A DNA stretch of 17,941 nucleotides from an uncultured Collinsella sp. (GCA_900541665.1 UQKV01000044.1:1-17941); one strand, 5' to 3'; shown: positions 6,450 through 14,407, numbered from the stretch's first letter. Notes: generated from the letters alone by a model not told the origin. Translations and numbers: made by a program.

Positions 6450-8129
6450 ATGGCAGAGTTTATCTACCAGATGTATCAGGCTCGCAAGGCCCATGGCGAC
6501 AAGGTAATCCTTGACGACGTGACCCTGAGCTTCTACCCCGGTGCCAAGATCGGCGTCGTGGGCCCCAACGGTATGGGCAAGTCGACCCTGCTCAAGATCA
6601 TGGCCGGTATCGAGGAGGTCTCCAACGGCGATGCCAGGCTCACTCCCGGCTACACCGTGGGCATCCTGCAGCAGGAGCCGCCGCTCGATGACGACAAGAC
6701 CGTCATCGAGAACGTGCGCATGGCATTTGGCGACATGATTGCCAAGGTCGATCGCTTCAATAAGATTGGCGAGGAGATGTGCGACCCGGACTGTGACATG
6801 GACGCACTCATGGCTGAGATGGGAAGACTCCAGGACGAGATCGATGCCGCTGACGGCTGGGATATCGATTCCAAGCTCGGCCAGGCCATGGACGCCCTGC
6901 AGCTGCCCGATTCCGACATGCCGGTTAACGTGCTTTCCGGCGGCGAGCGCCGTCGCGTGGCCCTGTGCAAGCTGCTGCTCGAGGCTCCCGACCTGCTGCT
7001 GCTCGACGAGCCCACGAACCACCTGGACGCCGAGTCGATCCTGTGGCTCGAGCACTTCCTGCACAACTACCAGGGCGCGGTGCTTGCCGTCACACACGAT
7101 CGCTACTTCCTGGATAACGTTGCCGAGTGGATCTGCGAGGTCGACCGCGGCCACCTCTATCCCTACAAGGGCAACTACTCCACGTATCTGGAGACCAAGG
7201 CCGCCCGTATCGAGGCGCAGGGCAACCGCGACGCCAAACTCGCCAAGCGCATGGAGGCCGAGCTCGAATGGGTGCGCAGCTCGCCCAAGGCTCGCCAGGC
7301 CAAGAACAAGGCCCGTCTGGCTCGCTACGAGGAGATGGAGGCCGAGGCCCGCGCAAGCCAGAAGCTCGACTGGACCGACATCCGCATCCCCGTGGGCCCG
7401 CGTCTGGGCAACAAGGTGCTCGAGGCCCATCATCTGCACAAGGAGTTCGATGGCCGCGTGCTCATTGACGACCTTTCGTTCACCCTGCCGCGCAACGGCA
7501 TCGTGGGCGTCATCGGCCCCAACGGTGTGGGCAAGACCACGCTGTTCAAGACTATCGTGGGCCTGGAGCCGCTGACTTCGGGCGAGCTCGAGGTGGGCGA
7601 GACCGTCAAGATCTCCTATGTCGATCAGAACCGTTCCGGCATCGACCCCGATAAGAACCTGTGGGAGGTCGTCTCGGACGGCCTGGACCACATGATGGTC
7701 GGCGAGACCGAGGTTCCGAGCCGTGCTTATGTGGCGAGCTTTGGCTTTAAGGGCCAGGACCAGCAGAAGCGCGCTGGTGTACTCTCCGGTGGCGAGCGCA
7801 ACCGTCTGAACCTGGCGCTCACGCTCAAGCAGGGCGGCAATCTGCTGCTCCTCGACGAGCCCACGAACGACCTCGATGTCGAGACGCTGTCCTCGCTCGA
7901 AGCGGCGCTACTCGAGTTCCCGGGCTGCTCGGTGGTCATTAGCCACGACCGTATGTTCTTGGACCGCGTCGCCACGCACATTCTGGCGTGGGAGGGCACC
8001 GACGAGAACCCGGGCAACTGGTATTGGTTCGAGGGCAACTTCGAGGCCTATCAGGCCAACCGTATCGAGCGCCTGGGCGAGGACGCAGCCCAGCCGCATC
8101 GTATTCACCGCAAGCTGACGCGCGACTAG
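6450..8129 (+). CDS. ettA: Energy-dependent translational throttle protein EttA (ABC-F ATPase, 559 aa)
   Basis: Cytosolic ABC-F protein that binds the ribosomal E site and adjusts early elongation to the ATP/ADP ratio. It has two ATPase domains: Walker A at 38-46 (GPNGMGKST) and 356-364 (GPNGVGKTT), signatures LSGGE at 162-166 and 445-449, and Walker B glutamates E187 (LLLLDEPTNHLD) and E470 (LLLLDEPTNDLD). The arm insertion is inside the first domain (about 94-140) and the basic P-site linker is between the domains (about 243-300, with KARQAKNKARLARYEE). Length and the C-terminal WYWFEGNFEAY block match EttA rather than Uup or antibiotic-resistance ABC-F proteins. The Shine-Dalgarno is poor (AAAGGA 12 bases away). 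The 183-base leader has no gene, only a weak -10-like TAGTAT at 6324-6329. Confidence 0.96.
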   Translation: MAEFIYQMYQARKAHGDKVILDDVTLSFYPGAKIGVVGPNGMGKSTLLKIMAGIEEVSNGDARLTPGYTVGILQQEPPLDDDKTVIENVRMAFGDMIAKVDRFNKIGEEMCDPDCDMDALMAEMGRLQDEIDAADGWDIDSKLGQAMDALQLPDSDMPVNVLSGGERRRVALCKLLLEAPDLLLLDEPTNHLDAESILWLEHFLHNYQGAVLAVTHDRYFLDNVAEWICEVDRGHLYPYKGNYSTYLETKAARIEAQGNRDAKLAKRMEAELEWVRSSPKARQAKNKARLARYEEMEAEARASQKLDWTDIRIPVGPRLGNKVLEAHHLHKEFDGRVLIDDLSFTLPRNGIVGVIGPNGVGKTTLFKTIVGLEPLTSGELEVGETVKISYVDQNRSGIDPDKNLWEVVSDGLDHMMVGETEVPSRAYVASFGFKGQDQQKRAGVLSGGERNRLNLALTLKQGGNLLLLDEPTNDLDVETLSSLEAALLEFPGCSVVISHDRMFLDRVATHILAWEGTDENPGNWYWFEGNFEAYQANRIERLGEDAAQPHRIHRKLTRD

Positions 8130-8132
8130 ATC

Positions 8133-8160
8133 GTTACGCGGTTTTTCCAAACCGCGTAAC
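8133..8160. terminator. Perfect 12-bp hairpin after ettA
   Basis: GTTACGCGGTTT (8133-8144) pairs perfectly with AAACCGCGTAAC (8149-8160), four-base loop. It starts three bases after the ettA stop. There is no T-run on either strand, so it is not a standard intrinsic terminator; mRNA 3'-end protection or a repeat are alternatives. Confidence 0.5.
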
Positions 8161-8175
8161 TGCTCGACGCTGCGC

Positions 8176-8271
8176 GGGCCGCAAGCACCCCATCTTGCCG
8201 TTCAAACCGTCGCTCGCGTACCGAAGTACGCGTCGCTCCTCTTTCACGGCAACCTGGGGCACTTGCGACCC
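8176..8271. repeat. 96-bp imperfect palindrome, repeat family A copy 1
   Basis: The outer arms 8176-8200 and 8247-8271 are inverted copies (20 of 25 bases), and the exact centre is the perfect hairpin GCGTAC-CGAA-GTACGC (8216-8231), seven pairs with the flanking C/G. On the minus strand the loop reads TTCG closed by C-G. The segment 8208-8251 recurs inverted at 17897-17940 with about 40 of 44 bases identical. It lies between two convergent genes and holds no reading frame. Confidence 0.7.
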
Positions 8272-8324
8272 GCTCGCTGTCGGTTACGCAACATCGATAA
8301 ATGAGCAATATCAATAAATGCGTA

Positions 8325-8364
8325 ATGAAAACGGCTCAAATCCGGGTTTGGATTTGAGCCGTTT
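8325..8364 (-). terminator. Rho-independent terminator of the LOTUS-like gene
   Basis: A perfect 15-bp stem (8329-8343 with 8350-8364, six-base loop) begins four bases after the stop of the minus-strand gene. Read on the minus strand it ends in TTTT. The plus strand has only a weak T-run. Confidence 0.8.
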
Positions 8365-8368
8365 GTCG

Positions 8369-9658
8369 TTACTGCTCGGGTTCCTCGACTTTGTCGATGA
8401 CCCAAGCGGCTCCGAGACCGCCGGTGGTGTTGCGGCGGATGCGCACGGTGACTTCGCGGCGCTCGCCGGCCTGCGTGTAGCGCAGGGGGAAGCTTGCGCG
8501 ATTTCGCGCAGCCTCGATGGTACCGCGCTCGCGGGCGATCCAATAGTACTCGCCGACGATGCCGAGCGTGTCGGCGCCGTAGGGGAGATAGGTCGACAGC
8601 TGGTGTAGAAGCGGGCCGGGGCAGAAGACCTCGGTTGCGAAATCGACGGGGAAGTCCTTGGGGATGGTCGGCGCTACGGGTGCGGGGGCTGGGGCCGCTG
8701 TGGGTACCGAAGCCGGTGCCGGTGCGGGAATTTGGTCGCAAGCAGCGGCGGGCACGGATTCGATGACGGGTGCGGGCTCCGGCGTTACTTCCGGCTTGAT
8801 CTCGGAATCTGCGGGCTTTACGGTGACGGGCGCGTCTGCAACTGCGGTTTCAACCTCAACCTGCGTCGCGTTCTCATTCTCGACGCTCGACTTTGCCTCG
8901 ATGGGCGTGGATGCCATGGTGGTGATGCCGGCGTTGGCGTTCTCGGGGTCATAGACGACCGTAAGCGAGATGGCGGGCTGCGGCGTCTCGGGCTCCGATG
9001 CCGCCTCGGTAGCGTCCTGTTCTGCGGGCTCTTCGGGCTGATCGTCCTCAGCCTCGTCGCCAAAGACATCGCTGTTTTGGAACGCAGGCGTCTCGGGTTG
9101 GTTGGCGGCTTCTTCGGTTGTCGACTTGGGAGCCTCGTTGAGCTCCGCGGTGGCTTCCTGCTCGGATATGACTTCGTGATCGGTCGTGGCGGCGATTTCG
9201 GTTTCGGCTTCTGCCGTTACCTCAATAGCGACTTCGATCTCGGGCTCGGGCACAGCTTCAACTACGGGTTCGGGACGCTTAACGTGCTTGGGACGCACAG
9301 CCTTGAGGTCTTTCTCGCCGCGCTTTTTCTTTTTGTAGGACTGCTTGGCTCCCTTGGTTGTCTTGGGCTTGTCCTCGCCCTTGGCAAGGGCGGCATCCCA
9401 GGCCTCGTTGGCGATGACGGTGGCATACAGGCGGCCGCCCTTAAAGACGGTCAGCTTAATGCAGTCGTCGAGTTCCTCGAGCAACTCGCGCGTGGACTCG
9501 AAGCCCAGGTCATAAGCGGCCATGTCGCCGGCGGCGAGCGCCTCCTCGACCTGCGTCATAAACGTTTGCTTACCGCACCCAATCGCGTCGCGCAGCAGGC
9601 GATACAGATAGATGTGGTTGCCCAGTGAGAGCGTGGGCTTAACTATTGTCTTGCTCAT
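8369..9658 (-). CDS. Unrecognised multidomain protein with LOTUS/OST-HTH-like N-terminus (429 aa)
   Basis: No named family is recognised with certainty. Residues about 14-83 look like a winged helix of the LOTUS/OST-HTH type: a first helix HIYLYRLLRDAIG, a middle QVEEAL, then YDLGFESTRELLEELDD followed by a hydrophobic strand and GGRLYATV, the order expected for that fold. A Lys/Arg-rich patch follows (93-128), then about 200 residues of acidic, Pro/Ala/Glu-rich low-complexity linker (129-335) and a compact C-terminal domain (336-425, GPLLHQLSTYLPYG, YYWIARERGT, VTVRIRRN). No signal peptide or membrane segment is seen. The ATG at 9658 has AGGAG seven bases ahead and is preferred to the ATG at 9688. 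Known LOTUS domains bind RNA or protein partners; an RNA-related role is inference. It has its own terminator. Confidence 0.85.
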   Translation of the reverse strand: MSKTIVKPTLSLGNHIYLYRLLRDAIGCGKQTFMTQVEEALAAGDMAAYDLGFESTRELLEELDDCIKLTVFKGGRLYATVIANEAWDAALAKGEDKPKTTKGAKQSYKKKKRGEKDLKAVRPKHVKRPEPVVEAVPEPEIEVAIEVTAEAETEIAATTDHEVISEQEATAELNEAPKSTTEEAANQPETPAFQNSDVFGDEAEDDQPEEPAEQDATEAASEPETPQPAISLTVVYDPENANAGITTMASTPIEAKSSVENENATQVEVETAVADAPVTVKPADSEIKPEVTPEPAPVIESVPAAACDQIPAPAPASVPTAAPAPAPVAPTIPKDFPVDFATEVFCPGPLLHQLSTYLPYGADTLGIVGEYYWIARERGTIEAARNRASFPLRYTQAGERREVTVRIRRNTTGGLGAAWVIDKVEEPEQ

Positions 9659-9729
9659 GGCAAATCTCCTCTTTACACACCAAAGCATCTTACCATCGCA
9701 CGGGGCGTGCTACCTCGGCACCCAAAGCA

Positions 9730-9762
9730 AACGGGCGCGACCGTTGCCGGTTCGCGCCCGTT
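9730..9762 (-). terminator. Terminator of the Ser/Thr-rich membrane protein gene
   Basis: AACGGGCGCGA (9730-9740) and TCGCGCCCGTT (9752-9762) form an 11-bp perfect stem. On the minus strand it is followed by TTTGCTTT. It lies 35 bases after the stop of the gene at 9797-10741. Confidence 0.75.
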
Positions 9763-9796
9763 ATACAGGTCGGTTCTCTATGAGAGGCAAACGTGC

Positions 9797-10741
9797 TTAG
9801 TTGCCCGATGCCGTGCCTTGGCTCGAGCTGTCAGATGTCGTGCCGGACGCGGTTCCACTCGAGCTGTTGGTGCTGCTGTTGTCGGTAGATTCCGTGCCCG
9901 ATGTATTGCCGCTCGTCTGGTCGCCCGTGCTCGGCTGAGAGCCGTCAGTCGTTTGGCTTGAGTCGGTCGTGCCGGATTGCGTGCCGCTGTTAGCCGTAGA
10001 GGAATCGACGCCCTGCGATTGATCGGGGGTGTTCGATGAGGAGTCGGTGGATGCGGAGTTGCCCTGCGGGTCGTCCTGCTGGCTTTGCGATTGACCGGAG
10101 TTATCCGCGTCGTGCTCGGTCGTGTGCGACGAAAGGATTGGCTCGGGACGCTCGCCCAGGCCCTCACCGGCCGTAGTGATAAGGATGGCGCCGGCGCAGG
10201 CGATGACCGCGACGATGGCGATGGCGATCGAGAAGACGATGACCTTCTTTTGCGTCTGGCTGCGCTCTGCCGCCGCCTTGGCGCGCAGGCTGTCGGGAGC
10301 GACGCGCGCCGTGGTCGCGCGCCCCGCAATCTGGCGCATCTCCTGCGTAGTCGCGGCGCCGCCCAGGTGCTCCTCGGCATTAAACTCAACGGGCTCATAG
10401 GCGCCGGCAGGGTAGTCGTCGGCGGCGTGCGTACCTTTGAGGGCTTCGGCGCTGGCAGAGATAAAGTGGCGGTAGACCTGCGAGGACACAACGGTGATGA
10501 CCGAGCTCACGGCGGCACCAATTACTGAACCAGCGATGCCGATCTTGGAAGCAAGCGCGACGCTCGTGGCGGCAGCTGCGGCGCCGGCGATGATTTGGGG
10601 AATGGAAATGTCGTCGAACAGGCCCTTTTTGGGCGCAATGGCCATGGTTTGTCCGATGGAATGGTTTTCGTGAACGCCGTTGTTGAGCGCGGCCGGTGTC
10701 ATGACGCGCGTGCGCGGCGCGTCGGTGTACTTGGTTGTCAT
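9797..10741 (-). CDS. Membrane protein with Ser/Thr-rich C-terminal tail (314 aa)
   Basis: Not recognised. After a hydrophilic start there is a long Ala/Gly/Val/Ile-rich hydrophobic stretch (about 46-90), a polar middle (91-164), one clear membrane helix (about 166-190, KKVIVFSIAIAIVAVIACAG) and then a tail of about 120 residues built almost only of Ser, Thr, Gly, Asp, Gln and Asn. With basic residues before the last helix (RSQTQKK), the tail is predicted outside the cell, like a wall-spanning or glycosylated linker. There is no sortase motif and no enzymatic domain. The ATG at 10741 has GGGAGGA six bases ahead; the upstream in-frame ATG at 10837 lacks one. It is divergent from nadE and probably a single-gene unit. 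Confidence 0.83.
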   Translation of the reverse strand: MTTKYTDAPRTRVMTPAALNNGVHENHSIGQTMAIAPKKGLFDDISIPQIIAGAAAAATSVALASKIGIAGSVIGAAVSSVITVVSSQVYRHFISASAEALKGTHAADDYPAGAYEPVEFNAEEHLGGAATTQEMRQIAGRATTARVAPDSLRAKAAAERSQTQKKVIVFSIAIAIVAVIACAGAILITTAGEGLGERPEPILSSHTTEHDADNSGQSQSQQDDPQGNSASTDSSSNTPDQSQGVDSSTANSGTQSGTTDSSQTTDGSQPSTGDQTSGNTSGTESTDNSSTNSSSGTASGTTSDSSSQGTASGN

Positions 10742-10850
10742 ACGGGGTCCTCCCGGTGTAAATCTGCTTCGTTTCATGTAGCCATCAGGGTACCCACCAG
10801 ATGTGAATCGTACGTGACATTTAACAGATACCATCAACTCATCAATAGCT

Positions 10851-10896
10851 CACCAAGTTGGTGGGATGCGGTTGCACCCGGCGGTTGAACTACAAT
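10851..10896 (+). promoter_or_regulatory. nadE promoter region with a 13-base dyad
   Basis: CACCAA-G-TTGGTG (10851-10863) is a perfect dyad about 30 bases upstream of a -10-like TACAAT (10891-10896). A TTGCAC at 10872-10877 is only 13 bases from that box, too close for a normal -35. The dyad is in the position of an operator or activator site. Its regulator is unknown. Confidence 0.4.
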
Positions 10897-10944
10897 AGGG
10901 CTTGCTAATTGTTGTGAATGGCGTCTACGCACGGGAGCATTCTT

Positions 10945-12924
10945 ATGAATCTTCACCTTTCTCAGTCTGATGGCTTTTTGCGTGTGGCGGCGGCGTCGCC
11001 GCAGATTCGCGTTGCCGATGTCGAGGGCAATGCCGAGGCTGCGCTGGCGGCTGTTCGCGATGCTGCCGAGCGTGGCGTTCGTGCGTTGGTGTTGCCCGAG
11101 CTTAATCTGACTGGCTATACCGCAGCCGATCTGTTCCATAACCGTACATTACTGCATGCCTGCGAGGCTGCCCTGGTGCATATCCTCGATGAGACCCGTG
11201 AGTTGCCGATTGTCTTTACCGTTGGCTTGCCCGTTGCGGTGGCAGAAAACATCTACAACTGCGCCGCCGTGTGCTGCGCCGGCGAGCTTTTGGGCCTCAC
11301 GGCCAAGAAGTATCTGCCCAACTATGGCGAGTTCTACGAGCGCCGTTGGTTTGCTCCGGCACCTACCGATCCTGTTTGGCTTGAATTTGCCGGTCAGGGT
11401 CCGGTCCCGCTGGGTTCGGGGCTTGTCTACCGCTGCTGCGATAAGGGCGCCGAGGATTTGGTGCTCGGTATTGAGGTCTGCGAGGACCTGTGGGTGCCGG
11501 CACCGCCTTCGACCGAGATGGCGCTTGCCGGTGCCACGGTGATTCTCAACCCCTCCGCTTCCGATGAGATCATCGGTAAGGCAGATTACCGCCGCAGCCT
11601 TATCTCTAACCAGAGCGCGCGCCTGTACTGCGCCTATGCCTATGCGGACGCGAGTGAGGGCGAGTCCACAACCGACATGGTCTTTGCGGGCGAGAACCTC
11701 GTCTACGAAAACGGCTCCAAACTCGCTGCGACCAAACTGCTTACCTGCGATATGGCCGTCGCCGACGTTGACCTTGACCGCCTGGTTGCCGAGCGCCGCC
11801 GCTCGACGACGTGGACGTGCGCGGACGATGCGCCGGAGGCCACGACCGTTGAGTTTTCTTTTGAGGGCACGCTCTCCGAGGCTCCCGTCCTGCGCAACGC
11901 CTGCGATATCGACCGCGTCTTTCCCCGTGCGCCCTTTGTGCCGGCCGACCATGGCGACCTGGCCGAGCGTTGCGAGACCATCCTCGACCTGCAGACTGCT
12001 GGCCTCAAGACCCGCCTTGCCCACACGGGCACCAAGGCTGCAGTCATCGGTCTTTCGGGCGGCCTGGACTCCACGCTGGCACTGCTTGTAACCGTGCGTG
12101 CCTTCGATACACTGGGGCTGCCGCGTACCGGTATCACGGCGGTTTCCATGCCCGGCTTTGGTACGACGCATCGTACCAAGTCGAATGCCGAGTCGCTTGC
12201 CCGCGACCTGGGCGTGAGCTTTCGCGAGGTTTCGATTCACGCGGCTGTGGAGCAGCACTTCAGGGACATTGAGCACGATCCGGCCGTCCAAGACGTGACC
12301 TACGAGAACAGCCAGGCTCGCGAGCGTACGCAGATTCTGATGGATCTGGCCAACCAGGCTGGCGGTTTTGTCATCGGCACGGGCGACCTGTCGGAGCTGG
12401 CGCTCGGCTGGGCTACCTATAACGGCGACCACATGAGTATGTACGCCGTCAACGCGAGCGTGCCCAAGACGCTCGTGCGTCACTTGGTGCGCTATGCTGC
12501 CGATGTCTTTGGCGGACGTATTGCCGAGGTCTTGCTCGATATCCTCGATACACCGGTGTCCCCCGAGCTTCTGCCGCCCACGGGCGACGGTGAGATTGCG
12601 CAGAAGACCGAGGATTTGGTGGGCCCGTACGAGCTGCACGACTACTTCCTCTACTACCTGCTGCGTTTTGGCTTTGAGCCGGGCAAGATCTACCGCATGG
12701 CGCTCAAGAGCTTCGAGGGCGTCTACGACGGCAAGACCGTCCAGACGTGGCTGCGTACGTTCTATCGTCGCTTTTTTGCCCAGCAGTTTAAGCGCAGCTG
12801 CCTGCCCGATGGTCCCAAGGTGGGCTCGGTGACGCTCAGCCCGCGCGGCGATTGGCGTATGCCGAGTGACGCCAGCTCGCGCTTGTGGCTTGCGCAGATT
12901 GACGCGCTCAATCCAATTGACTAA
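10945..12924 (+). CDS. nadE: Glutamine-dependent NAD+ synthetase NadE (659 aa)
   Basis: Cytosolic enzyme for the last step of NAD+ synthesis: nicotinate adenine dinucleotide, ATP and glutamine give NAD+. The N-terminal nitrilase-type glutaminase has the triad E52 (LPELNLTGY), K121 (KKYLPNYGEFYE) and C179 (EVCEDLW). The C-terminal synthetase carries the PP-loop SGGLDST at about 371-377, followed by the usual GTGDLSELALGW block. Size and layout match the long actinobacterial form, where an ammonia tunnel links the two sites. The ATG at 10945 has GGGAG seven bases ahead and is preferred to the ATG at 10918, which has none. Followed by a strong hairpin with a T6 run. With the glutaminase present, free ammonia is not needed. 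Confidence 0.97.
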   Translation: MNLHLSQSDGFLRVAAASPQIRVADVEGNAEAALAAVRDAAERGVRALVLPELNLTGYTAADLFHNRTLLHACEAALVHILDETRELPIVFTVGLPVAVAENIYNCAAVCCAGELLGLTAKKYLPNYGEFYERRWFAPAPTDPVWLEFAGQGPVPLGSGLVYRCCDKGAEDLVLGIEVCEDLWVPAPPSTEMALAGATVILNPSASDEIIGKADYRRSLISNQSARLYCAYAYADASEGESTTDMVFAGENLVYENGSKLAATKLLTCDMAVADVDLDRLVAERRRSTTWTCADDAPEATTVEFSFEGTLSEAPVLRNACDIDRVFPRAPFVPADHGDLAERCETILDLQTAGLKTRLAHTGTKAAVIGLSGGLDSTLALLVTVRAFDTLGLPRTGITAVSMPGFGTTHRTKSNAESLARDLGVSFREVSIHAAVEQHFRDIEHDPAVQDVTYENSQARERTQILMDLANQAGGFVIGTGDLSELALGWATYNGDHMSMYAVNASVPKTLVRHLVRYAADVFGGRIAEVLLDILDTPVSPELLPPTGDGEIAQKTEDLVGPYELHDYFLYYLLRFGFEPGKIYRMALKSFEGVYDGKTVQTWLRTFYRRFFAQQFKRSCLPDGPKVGSVTLSPRGDWRMPSDASSRLWLAQIDALNPID

Positions 12925-12992
12925 GGTTGGCTAAATTGAACCAATATGGGGGTTGCAAGCGTTACACTTTTGCAATCTGATGGCCCGTATCG

Positions 12993-13024
12993 CGCGGCGC
13001 TCTTGTCGGAGCGCCGCGTTTTTT
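12993..13024 (+). terminator. Rho-independent terminator between nadE and the aminotransferase
   Basis: CGCGGCGCTC (12993-13002) pairs perfectly with GAGCGCCGCG (13009-13018), loop TTGTCG, then six T. The last T is 18 bases before the aminotransferase ATG, so no promoter fits behind it; a -10-like TACACT at 12963-12968 lies ahead of it. Confidence 0.85.
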
Positions 13025-13042
13025 ATATCGAAAGGTGGCACC

Positions 13043-14206
13043 ATGCAGGCATCGCAGCGTCTCGACCGCTTTGGCGCGGAGGTCTTCGCTTCGCTCAACA
13101 ACAAACTGCTCGCGCTGAAGGCTCAGGGCAAGACCATTTACAACATGAGCGTGGGCACGCCCGACTTTAAGCCGTACGACCATGTGGTCGAGGCGCTCAC
13201 GCAAGCAGCCCAAGATCCCGAGATGTGGAAGTATGCCCTGCGCGACCTGCCCGAACTCAAGCAGGCCGTGTGCGATTACTATGAGCGTCGCTTTGGCGTT
13301 TCGGGCATTACGCCGTCCATGGTGCAGTCGTGCAACGGCACACAGGAGGGCGTGGGCCATTTGGGCCTTGCCCTGCTCGATCCGGGCGACACTATTTTGG
13401 TTCCCGATCCGTGCTACCCGGTCTTTGAGGCGGGCGCCAAGATTGCCGATGCCAAGCTCGAGTACTATCCGCTGGTTGCCGAGCATAATTACCTGCCCTA
13501 TGTGGCGGGTATCGACCCCGAGGTTGCCGATCGCGCCAAGTACATGATCGTGTCGCTGCCTGCCAACCCGGTGGGCTCGGTGGGCACGCCCGAGGTCTAC
13601 GAGGAGATCATCGCTTTCGCCCGCGAGCACGACCTGCTCATCGTCCATGACAACGCATACTCCGATATCGTGTTCGACGGCGAGCCGGGCGGAAGCTTTT
13701 TGCAGTACCCTGGCGCGCTCGAGGTGGGCGTGGAGTTCTTCTCGCTCTCCAAGTCGTTTAACGTCACCGGTGCGCGTATCGGCTTTTTGGTCGGCCGCGA
13801 GGACGTGGTCTCTGCCTTTGCCAAGCTGCGCGGCCAGATCGACTTTGGTATGTTCTTCCCGATCCAGAAGGCTGCTATCGCCTGCCTGAACGGTCCGCGC
13901 GATGAGGTCGAGGCGCAGCGTCTTAAGTACCAGGAGCGCCGCGATGCCCTGTGCGACGGTCTCGAGGGCCTGGGCTGGGAGCGCCCCAACGCGCATGGAT
14001 CTATGTTTGTGTGGGCCAAGCTTCCCGGTGGTCGCACCGATTCCATGGCGTTTTGCGAGGAGCTTATGGAGAAGGCCGGCGTTGTGGTGACGCCGGGCGC
14101 GAGCTTTGGCCCTTCGGGCGAGGGGCACGTGCGCATGGCGCTGGTCCTGCCGCCCGATCAGATCGCTTTGGCTGTCGAGGCCATTCGCGAGGCGGGCCTA
14201 TATTAG
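13043..14206 (+). CDS. PLP-dependent class I/II aminotransferase (387 aa)
   Basis: Cytosolic fold-type I aminotransferase. The PLP-binding lysine is K237 in SLSKSFNVTGARIGF; N175 in NPVG (usually NPTG) stacks against the cofactor, D and Y of HDNAYSDIVFDG contact the ring and hydroxyl, and the Arg of GHVRMAL near the end binds the substrate carboxylate. The overall pattern (MSVGTPDFKP at the start, YPLVAEHNYLPY in the middle) is closest to the DapL/alanine-type group, but the substrate cannot be settled. The ATG at 13043 has AAAGGTGG seven bases ahead. The start codon is only 18 bases after the terminator that follows nadE. Ends about 200 bases before ldh without a clear terminator of its own. 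Confidence 0.92.
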   Translation: MQASQRLDRFGAEVFASLNNKLLALKAQGKTIYNMSVGTPDFKPYDHVVEALTQAAQDPEMWKYALRDLPELKQAVCDYYERRFGVSGITPSMVQSCNGTQEGVGHLGLALLDPGDTILVPDPCYPVFEAGAKIADAKLEYYPLVAEHNYLPYVAGIDPEVADRAKYMIVSLPANPVGSVGTPEVYEEIIAFAREHDLLIVHDNAYSDIVFDGEPGGSFLQYPGALEVGVEFFSLSKSFNVTGARIGFLVGREDVVSAFAKLRGQIDFGMFFPIQKAAIACLNGPRDEVEAQRLKYQERRDALCDGLEGLGWERPNAHGSMFVWAKLPGGRTDSMAFCEELMEKAGVVVTPGASFGPSGEGHVRMALVLPPDQIALAVEAIREAGLY

Positions 14207-14312
14207 AAAAGTATTTTGGCTCGTCAATAGCTCGAAACCGATTTCGTGCAGTTATTTTACGAATCCTGCAAACAATTTCGGTAAACGGTCGATTTTTGGC
14301 TGCGAATAGGAG

Positions 14313-14384
14313 CATAATCAAAGTCCCGATTGGATGTATTGGGATTACGGCAAGCCGCTCGGGTCGTTCCCGGGCGGCTTGTTT
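14313..14384 (+). promoter_or_regulatory. ldh leader: -10-like box and two consecutive hairpins
   Basis: CATAAT (14313-14318) is followed by a first hairpin AGTCCCGAT/ATTGGGATT (14322-14330 with 14338-14346, two G-U pairs) and then a 13-bp stem (14351-14363 with 14369-14381, one G-U, loop TCGTT) and TTTGT. The second stem ends 26 bases before the ldh ATG. The rest of the gap 14207-14312 shows nothing clear. This could be a terminator for the upstream gene or an attenuator-like leader. Confidence 0.45.
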
Positions 14385-14407
14385 GTGGAGAGAGATGGGA
14401 GTTTCTA

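Noticed and set aside
6279..7691. 470-residue open frame on the minus strand
   Set aside because: Lies opposite ettA for most of its length; such frames come from the high-GC third positions of a real gene. The protein has no recognisable motif and no start site.
8732..9628. 298-residue Gly-rich open frame on the plus strand
   Set aside because: Mirror of the low-complexity linker of the minus-strand gene at 8369-9658; the latter has a ribosome binding site, a terminator and folded-looking ends.
9797..10120. Tandem repeat or CRISPR-like array suggested by the repetitive Ser/Thr codons
   Set aside because: No fixed repeat unit or spacer spacing; it is low-complexity coding sequence.
11149..12639. 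496-residue open frame on the minus strand
   Set aside because: Antisense shadow of nadE, whose motifs and start are secure.
12962..14128. 388-residue open frame on the minus strand
   Set aside because: Antisense shadow of the aminotransferase gene.
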